Positions 13,376-17,610 of a DNA stretch of 17,610 nt are shown one piece after another. The notes under the pieces are model-generated. The model was not told the origin of the DNA and did no database searches. It worked only from the letters and a program-made list of their open reading frames with translations. Positions within the stretch are counted from its first letter, which is position 1, and each line of letters begins with the position of its first letter. Location of the stretch: the NCBI GenBank assembly GCA_036505485.1, contig DASXTK010000052.1:1-17610 (forward strand), given 5' to 3'. Source of the stretch: DASXTK01 sp036505485 (GTDB lineage Bacteria; Actinomycetota; Acidimicrobiia; Acidimicrobiales; VFJN01). The position numbers and the translations under genes are program-made.

Positions 13376-13899
13376 CGGCGGATCACCTCCTTGAGCTGCG
13401 CCAACGCTCGGTGCAGCATCGACTTCACCGTTCCGGTCTTGCAGCCGAGGATCTCGGCGATGTCGGACAGTGGAAGGTCGGCGTAGTACCGCAGGACGAT
13501 CACCGCCCGCTGTCGGTTGGGCAGCCGCATCAGCGCGGTCCAGGTCTCGTCGATCTCGTCTGTGGCGACGTCGGCGGAAGCGGTCTGGTCGGTCAGGTGT
13601 CGGAAGCGCTCGACCACCCGGCGGCGCCGGTGACGGGACCAGCACCCGTTGACCACCGACCGGTAGAGGTAGCCGCCCGGATCGTCGAGGGCGTTGAAGC
13701 GGGGGTAGAGCCCGACGAACGCGTCCTGCACGATGTCCTCGGCGGCTTCGTTCGACCCGGTCAGCATGTGCGCCACTCGGACCATGCGCGCATAGTCGGC
13801 CCGGTAGACGTCCTCGTATGTCTCGCCCTTGACGACCCGAAGGACCGGCGCGTCCGCAGGAGCGGCGTCCGCATCCGCATCCCCGTTGTCCAGCTCCAC
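13372..13899 (-). CDS. ECF RNA polymerase sigma factor, SigE-family (sigma-70 region 2/4)
   Basis: An ECF sigma factor. Region 2 is YEDVYRADYARMVRVAHMLTG, then EAAEDIVQDAFVGLY, then GGYLYRSVVNGCWSRHRRRR. Region 4 is LPNRQRAVIVLRYYADLPLS, then DIAEILGCKTGTVKSMLHRALAQL. It resembles the actinobacterial SigE-like group. The start is uncertain: GTG 13899 has GGAG five bases upstream and gives 175 residues; GTG 13926 is also possible, and the frame stays open to 14040, though the extra N-terminus there is Arg/Pro/Gly-rich and unlike sigma factors. The stop overlaps the start of the membrane partner (ATGA), so the pair should be made together. No target promoters can be named from the sequence. Confidence 0.9.
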   Translation of the reverse strand: MELDNGDADADAAPADAPVLRVVKGETYEDVYRADYARMVRVAHMLTGSNEAAEDIVQDAFVGLYPRFNALDDPGGYLYRSVVNGCWSRHRRRRVVERFRHLTDQTASADVATDEIDETWTALMRLPNRQRAVIVLRYYADLPLSDIAEILGCKTGTVKSMLHRALAQLKEVIRR

Positions 13900-14223
13900 C
13901 CCGTCTCCAGCCCGGATCGCCCTCACCCCCTGCTCACCGCTCAGCGTGCCACCGATGTGGACCCGAGGACGGGTCGGGCCCCTCCGGGGCACCGCTCCAA
14001 CCGCCCACCCCGGAACCGAGCCCGCTCGCCCCGGGTCCACATCAGCGTGCCGGTGGGCGTAGCCAGGGCAGGGACACCAGCCTCCCGACCGGCATCAGGA
14101 TCCGGGACGCTGCCCCAGGAGCTGAAACCGTTCGCGTCCCTCATCCCCGATCCCTCCCCTTGGGTACCACCGACACCTAGCCGATGCGCAGACAGGGGAA
14201 AAGGTTCCATCGAGAATGGCTCG
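13900..14223. other. Region between divergent sigma factor and GNAT genes
   Basis: About 320 bases that should contain both divergent promoters. The sigma frame remains open to 14040, so part may be coding if an earlier start is used. No convincing -35/-10 pair, no large repeat and no RNA gene was seen. AGGGGAAAAGG at about 14194-14204 is too far from the GNAT start to be its ribosome binding site. Confidence 0.4.
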
Positions 14224-14727
14224 ATGGACGACGTGATCCTGCGACCCATCCTGGAAGACGAGCTAGACGATCTGTGCCGGTACTTCACCGATCCCGAGGC
14301 CTGCGGCGAGTTCGAGTGGACCGGCTTCAAGGACCCGAAGACGATGCGGCGGCGCTGGGAGGAGGACGGCTGGCTCGGTGCGGAGCACGCGCGGCTGGCG
14401 GTTGTGAGCTCCGGGTCATTCGCCGGGGACGTGAGCTACAAGGACCAGTCGCAGGGCGTGTCCAAGGGGGCGATCTACGAGATCGGGATTGCTCTCTTCC
14501 CCGAGCATCGGGGCCATGGGGTGGGGACGACCGCCCAACGGCTGCTGGTTCAGTACCTGTTCGACACCACCCCAGCGCATCGGCTCCAGGCGTACACCGA
14601 GGTCGACAACGTCGCCGAGCAGCGGGCGCTGGAGAAGGTCGGCTTCGAGCGTGAGGGCGTCCTACGGGAGATCCTGTTCCGAGCCGGGAACTGGCGCGAC
14701 AGCATCCTGTACGCACTCCTCCGCTGA
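14224..14727 (+). CDS. GNAT family N-acetyltransferase (RimJ/RimL-like)
   Basis: A 167-residue acetyl-CoA-dependent acetyltransferase of the Acetyltransf_3 type. Motifs are the N-terminal strand VILRPILEDELDDLCRYF, the acetyl-CoA pyrophosphate loop in EHRGHGVGTTAQRLLV (Q/RxxGxG/A), RLQAYTEVDNVAEQRALEKVGFEREGVLR (the typical N..A..LEK.GF ending), and the final strand RDSILYALL. It is cytosolic; the substrate could be an N-terminal residue, an amino sugar or a small amine and cannot be chosen from sequence. ATG 14224 is the first start that gives a family-like N-terminus. No good Shine-Dalgarno precedes it, so translation may be leaderless or use GAGAA. A hairpin follows the stop. Confidence 0.88.
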   Translation: MDDVILRPILEDELDDLCRYFTDPEACGEFEWTGFKDPKTMRRRWEEDGWLGAEHARLAVVSSGSFAGDVSYKDQSQGVSKGAIYEIGIALFPEHRGHGVGTTAQRLLVQYLFDTTPAHRLQAYTEVDNVAEQRALEKVGFEREGVLREILFRAGNWRDSILYALLR

Positions 14728-14738
14728 GGGCGGCGAGT

Positions 14739-14761
14739 CCGGACCGGAGCGGTCGGTCCGG
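14739..14761. terminator. Hairpin between GNAT gene and tRNA-Ser
   Basis: CCGGACCG (14739-14746) and CGGTCCGG (14754-14761) form a perfect 8-bp stem with a 7-base loop. It lies 11 bases past the GNAT stop and 10 bases past the 3' end of the oppositely transcribed tRNA, so it could serve both. No T-tract. Confidence 0.5.
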
Positions 14762-14771
14762 GACCCTTGGG

Positions 14772-14856
14772 CGGAGGGAGTGGGATTCGAACCCACGGTG
14801 GGTTGCCCCACACACGCTCTCCAGGCGTGCCGATTCGTCCGCTCTCGCATCCCTCC
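14772..14856 (-). tRNA. tRNA-Ser (anticodon GGA)
   Basis: An 85-nt class II tRNA on the minus strand. The acceptor stem GGAGGGA pairs with TCCCTCC and the discriminator base is G. The anticodon stem CACGC/GCGTG closes the loop CTGGAGA, giving anticodon GGA (14820-14822), which reads UCC and UCU. A long variable arm (GTGGGGCAACCCAC) and the T loop TTCGAAT follow. The 3' CCA is not encoded. Serine identity fits the long variable arm and the G discriminator. Confidence 0.96.
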
Positions 14857-14895
14857 GTGAACACCACGACCTGTGGTCCTCAGAGTCGGGAAGGC

Positions 14896-14901
14896 TATCG
14901 T
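14896..14901 (+). promoter_or_regulatory. -10 element for SRP RNA
   Basis: TATCGT lies 6-7 bases before the predicted 5' end of the SRP RNA at about 14907. The -35 region is weak (CTGTGGT near 14871). The gap is shared with the divergent tRNA-Ser promoter. Confidence 0.4.
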
Positions 14902-14906
14902 GTGCC

Positions 14907-15045
14907 GACACCCGTGCTCGCAGGTGGCGACCGGGTCCTGTGCAACTGCAGCCCGTGAACCGAGTCAGGGCCGGGAGGCAGCAGCTCTCAGCGGAACCTG
15001 CGGTGTGCCGCAGACCGCCTGGTCGCCACCTGCAGCACGGGTGTT
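14907..15045 (+). ncRNA. ffs: Bacterial small SRP RNA (4.5S type)
   Basis: RNA component of the signal recognition particle, which binds Ffh and targets membrane and exported proteins. The Ffh-binding hairpin is at 14964-14986 (GTCAGGGCCGGGAGGCAGCAG, GNRA-type GGGA loop). The two ends form a long helix: CACCCGTGCT with GCAGGTGGCGACC on the left (from 14909) pairs with GGTCGCCACCTGC and AGCACGGGTG on the right (15021-15043), with one bulged C. The inner sequence (CCTGTGCAAC, GTGAACC, AGCGGAACCTGC) is typical of actinobacterial small SRP RNAs. Ends are estimated to within a few bases. Its position just ahead of dnaX is also common in this phylum. Confidence 0.92.
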
Positions 15046-15113
15046 TCCTGTCCAGGGCCCGAATTCGACCAACGCACGATCACGGGTTCGTGGGGTTTGT
15101 AGCATCGCCCGGG

Positions 15114-17021
15114 ATGGCAGCTTCCTCGTATCAGTCGCTCTACCGTCGCTACCGACCCCAGCGATTCGACGAGGTGCGGGGCCAGGATCACGTGACCCGG
15201 GCGCTGCGCAACGCGGTGCGCGACGGTCGCATCGGCCACGCCTACCTGTTCAGCGGACCCCGCGGCACGGGCAAGACCTCGACCGCCCGCATCCTGGCCA
15301 AGGTCCTCAACTGCGCCAACCCCCAGGACGGCGAGCCCGATGGCGTGTGCGACAACTGTGTCGCGGTCCAGCGGGGCCAGGTCGTCGACTGGCTGCTGGA
15401 GCAGGACGCGGCGTCCAAGAGCAAGGTCGACGACATGCGTGACCTGCTCGATCGGGTACCGCTGGGGACGTCGGGCAACCGCAAGGTGATCATCCTCGAC
15501 GAGGTCCACATGCTGAGCCAGGGCGCCGAGAACGCGCTGCTCAAGACCTTGGAGGAACCGCCCGCGCACGTGGTGTTCGTGCTGGCCACCACCGACCCTC
15601 AGAAGGTGCGGCCCACGATCCGCAGCCGTACCCAGCACTTCGAATTCCATCTGCTGCCGTCCGAGGTGGTCACCGAGCACGTCCGCTACGTGATCGAGGA
15701 TGCCGGGCTCGGCCTGAACGAAGACGCGGTGGCCCACGTGGTGCGGGTGGGCGGGGGATCGGCCCGGGACACCCTGTCGGCCCTCGACCAGGTCGCGGCC
15801 CTGGGTGAGGTGCTCACCGACATCCAACCGGTGGACGCCATCCTCGACGCCCTGGTGGCCCGCGACGCCGGGATGGTGCTGGTGGCGGTGGCCGATGCCA
15901 TGGCCACCGGACGAGACCCCCGGGCGTTGGGCGAGGCCCTCATCGCCAGGCTGCGCGATGCCTTCCTGGCGCTGATGGGTGCGGCCGAGACCCACCTTCC
16001 CGAGTTCGAGCGGGCCCGGGCCGCCGAGTTGGGTGAGCAGCTCGGCCCGGCCGGCCTGACCCGGGCGCTGGAGGTGCTGGGTGAGGCGTTGATGGAACTG
16101 TCCCGCAAGCCCGATCCTCGGGTGGTGGTCGAGGTGGCGCTGATCCGTCTGGTGCGTCCGGAGGCCGACCGCAGCATCGACGCCGTGTTGGCCCGGCTGG
16201 AGCGTCTCGAGCAAGGCGGTACGGCCGGAACACCTGCGGTCTCCACGCCCGCGTCAGTCGGACCCGACGGTGGCGAAGCCCCGGTAACCACGCCCGCCAA
16301 GCCCACGGCCAAGCCAACCGCCAAGCCCAGGGCCGAACCAAAGGCGCCGGCCCCGGCCCCGGCTCAGCCTCCGGCCGAGCCCGGGGACGGACCCGCCAGC
16401 GCGGCCCGGGCGGTCCTGGCGGCCAGCCGACCGGGGCCGAAGTCCAAGGCGGGGACGCCAGCCAAGCCGGCAGCTCCGGCGCCGCCCGCGGACCCACCGC
16501 AGGCCAAGGCGCCCGAGCCGGCCCCAGCACCAGCGCCCGCACCGGCCCCCGAAGCTCCGCCAGCGCCACCGCAGACAGCCAGCCCGACCGAGGGCGGACT
16601 CATCGACGTGGAAACGCTGGCCAAGACCTGGTCGGCTCGGCTGCTGGGGGAACTGCCGGTCTCGATCCGTAGCAAGTGGCGGGCCGGCCGTTGGATCGAT
16701 GGGACCGAGCCCGGCGTGGCCCGCTTCGTCATCGACAACAAATGGCACCAGCAGGCGTGCGAGGAGGGACGGGCCGAGGTCGAGAAGCTCCTCACCACCG
16801 AGCTGGGTCAGCGGGTCCGGATCGAGCTGGTGGTCGATGGCCCACCGGCCACCAGCGTGGGTGCCGCCGCGGCGACCCGAGGGCCCGAGCCCCCGGATGC
16901 CGGGCCGGAGGAGATCGGCGATGTGGCCGAGCTGGCCGATGCCAACGACGTCGCCACCAGCGGTGTCGACCTGTTGTTGCGTGAGTTCGGGGGCGAGCTG
17001 GTCGAGGAGGACCCCAAATGA
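15114..17021 (+). CDS. dnaX: DNA polymerase III subunit gamma/tau
   Basis: A 635-residue clamp-loader ATPase that loads the beta clamp during replication. The AAA+ core (about 1-360) shows YRRYRPQRFDEV, Walker A GPRGTGKT (48-55), a zinc module (Cys67, Cys79, Cys82), Walker B IILDEVHM (126-133), sensor 1 VFVLATTDPQKV, and the arginine-finger region RSRTQHFEFHLL. The position of the second zinc Cys is Asp76 (EPDGVCDNC). A Pro/Ala/Lys-rich linker (about 367-494) leads to a folded C-terminal domain (LIDVETLAKTWSARLL to RVRIELVVDG). ATG 15114 fits the family N-terminus; there is no clear Shine-Dalgarno, and TAGCAT at 15100-15105 could drive a near-leaderless mRNA. The stop overlaps ybaB (ATGA). 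No A-rich slippery site for making gamma was seen. Confidence 0.96.
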   Translation: MAASSYQSLYRRYRPQRFDEVRGQDHVTRALRNAVRDGRIGHAYLFSGPRGTGKTSTARILAKVLNCANPQDGEPDGVCDNCVAVQRGQVVDWLLEQDAASKSKVDDMRDLLDRVPLGTSGNRKVIILDEVHMLSQGAENALLKTLEEPPAHVVFVLATTDPQKVRPTIRSRTQHFEFHLLPSEVVTEHVRYVIEDAGLGLNEDAVAHVVRVGGGSARDTLSALDQVAALGEVLTDIQPVDAILDALVARDAGMVLVAVADAMATGRDPRALGEALIARLRDAFLALMGAAETHLPEFERARAAELGEQLGPAGLTRALEVLGEALMELSRKPDPRVVVEVALIRLVRPEADRSIDAVLARLERLEQGGTAGTPAVSTPASVGPDGGEAPVTTPAKPTAKPTAKPRAEPKAPAPAPAQPPAEPGDGPASAARAVLAASRPGPKSKAGTPAKPAAPAPPADPPQAKAPEPAPAPAPAPAPEAPPAPPQTASPTEGGLIDVETLAKTWSARLLGELPVSIRSKWRAGRWIDGTEPGVARFVIDNKWHQQACEEGRAEVEKLLTTELGQRVRIELVVDGPPATSVGAAAATRGPEPPDAGPEEIGDVAELADANDVATSGVDLLLREFGGELVEEDPK

Positions 17022-17392
17022 CGGAGACGCCGTCCGAGAGCACACCGTTCGATCTGCTGGCGTCGGCCCAGGAGATGCTGGCCGCCCAGGCCGAGGCGGT
17101 GAACCAGACCGTGGAGGGAACCGCGGGGGGAGGCGTCGTCCGGATCCAGATGACCGGAGCCGGCGAGGTCACCGACATCACCTTGTCTGCCGAGGTGGTC
17201 GACCCCGCCGAGGTGGAGATGCTCCAGGACCTGATCCTGGCCGCCCTCCGCGACGCCACGGCCAAGGTGACCGAGCTGCAGCGCCAGGCCCTGGGAGCAC
17301 TCGGGCAGCTCGACCTCGGGGCGCTCGGAGGCATGTTCGTCGGCGGCGGTGGCGGCCCCGACGACGCCACCCCCGAGCTGCCGGGTCCTTAG
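17018..17392 (+). CDS. YbaB/EbfC family nucleoid-associated protein
   Basis: A 124-residue member of the YbaB/EbfC family, small dimeric DNA-binding proteins usually encoded between dnaX and recR. The central strand-helix core is clear: GGGVVRIQMTGAGEVTDITLS, then a Pro-containing EVVDPAEVEMLQDLILAALRDATAKV. The Gly-rich C-terminal tail (LGALGGMFVGGGGG) is typical of high-GC members. It starts at ATG 17018, overlapping the dnaX stop, so translation is coupled. The precise role (nucleoid organisation or help to RecR) is not settled for the family. Confidence 0.94.
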   Translation: MTETPSESTPFDLLASAQEMLAAQAEAVNQTVEGTAGGGVVRIQMTGAGEVTDITLSAEVVDPAEVEMLQDLILAALRDATAKVTELQRQALGALGQLDLGALGGMFVGGGGGPDDATPELPGP

Positions 17393-17401
17393 GCGCGGAC
17401 G

Positions 17402-17610
17402 TTGGCGATCTACGCCGGTCCGGTCCAGGACCTCATCGACGAGTTCGGCCGGCTGCCCGGGGTCGGGCCCAAGTCGGCGCAACGCATCGCGTTCTACCTG
17501 CTCAAGGTGTCCAAGGACGATGCGCTGCGGCTGGCCCGGGCCATCAGTGAGGTCAAGGACCGAGTGCGGTTCTGCGTCCGCTGCTTCAACATCTCCGAGG
17601 ACGAGGAGTG
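17402..17610 (+). CDS. recR: Recombination mediator RecR, N-terminal fragment
   Basis: The first 69 codons of RecR, cut by the right edge. RecR works with RecF and RecO to load RecA at single-strand gaps. The visible part carries the helix-hairpin-helix (LIDEFGRLPGVGPKSAQRIAFYLL) and the first two Cys of the zinc finger (FCVRC, in VRFCVRCFN). The start is TTG 17402, 10 bases after the ybaB stop, chosen because the family begins with a short AIYAGPVQDLI-like strand; no ATG or GTG fits. The ribosome binding site is weak. It is the third gene of the dnaX operon. Confidence 0.95.
   Translation, partial: MAIYAGPVQDLIDEFGRLPGVGPKSAQRIAFYLLKVSKDDALRLARAISEVKDRVRFCVRCFNISEDEE

Noticed and set aside
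14988..16214. 408-codon minus-strand frame opposite dnaX
   Set aside because: Shadow of dnaX, and it also crosses the SRP RNA.
16280..16595. Tandem repeat or CRISPR-like array in dnaX
   Set aside because: The repetition is codon-level Pro/Ala/Lys repetition within the in-frame linker (KPTAKPTAKP, PAPAPAPAP). There are no spacers and no constant repeat.
15114..17021. Programmed frameshift or slippage in dnaX to make a short gamma form
   Set aside because: No A-rich or other convincing slippery heptamer was found before the linker region.

Overview
The window is a high-GC, gene-dense chromosomal segment, most likely from an actinobacterium of the class Acidimicrobiia or a close relative. The signs are a DUF222-type HNH endonuclease tail, an LLM (F420-type) oxidoreductase, a SigE-family ECF sigma factor with a membrane partner, a large LuxR/ATPase regulator with a cyclase-like N-terminus, and the right-hand core block of tRNA-Ser, SRP RNA, dnaX, ybaB and recR. 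The taxonomic call is inference from protein style; no 16S gene or other strong marker is present.

Layout, left to right. 1-203: C-terminal end of an HNH endonuclease. 200-1546: a GntR (YtrA-like) regulator from an apparently leaderless promoter, followed by a DUF1648 membrane protein split by an in-frame TAG. 1543-2244: two unrecognised small genes, divergent from each other. 2254-3726: a MocR-type GntR/aminotransferase regulator, divergent from two small genes (zinc-ribbon-like, then a 41-aa Arg-rich protein) at 3870-4205. 4177-4623: tadA. 4624-5026: a structured non-coding stretch. 5027-7186: an exported animal-type haem peroxidase, followed by strong hairpins. 7468-12432: an LLM oxidoreductase, a LuxR-family regulator with a degenerate cyclase domain, and a divergent RibD/DHFR-like reductase. 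12446-13899: a membrane partner protein and its translationally coupled sigma factor. 14224-14727: a GNAT acetyltransferase. 14772-14856: tRNA-Ser(GGA). About 14907-15045: SRP RNA. 15114 to the end: dnaX, ybaB/ebfC and the start of recR.

The clearest candidate system is the 7.4-12.4 kb block. A near-identical palindrome (arms ACATCACCCA and TGGGTGAYGT around two bases) occurs twice: once between the LuxR-type regulator and the divergent reductase gene, and once over the regulator's stop codon, just upstream of the LLM oxidoreductase. This suggests one autoregulated three-gene regulon whose regulator carries a cyclase fold without its second metal-binding Asp. Other points of interest are the TAG-interrupted DUF1648 protein, a short compensated frameshift near the peroxidase N-terminus, and the two small genes beside the MocR regulator.

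The right-hand genes form the usual recombination/replication set: dnaX, ybaB and recR lie in one tight operon behind the SRP RNA. In some actinobacteria tadA lies close to a tRNA-Ser gene. Here about 10 kb of accessory genes separates them.
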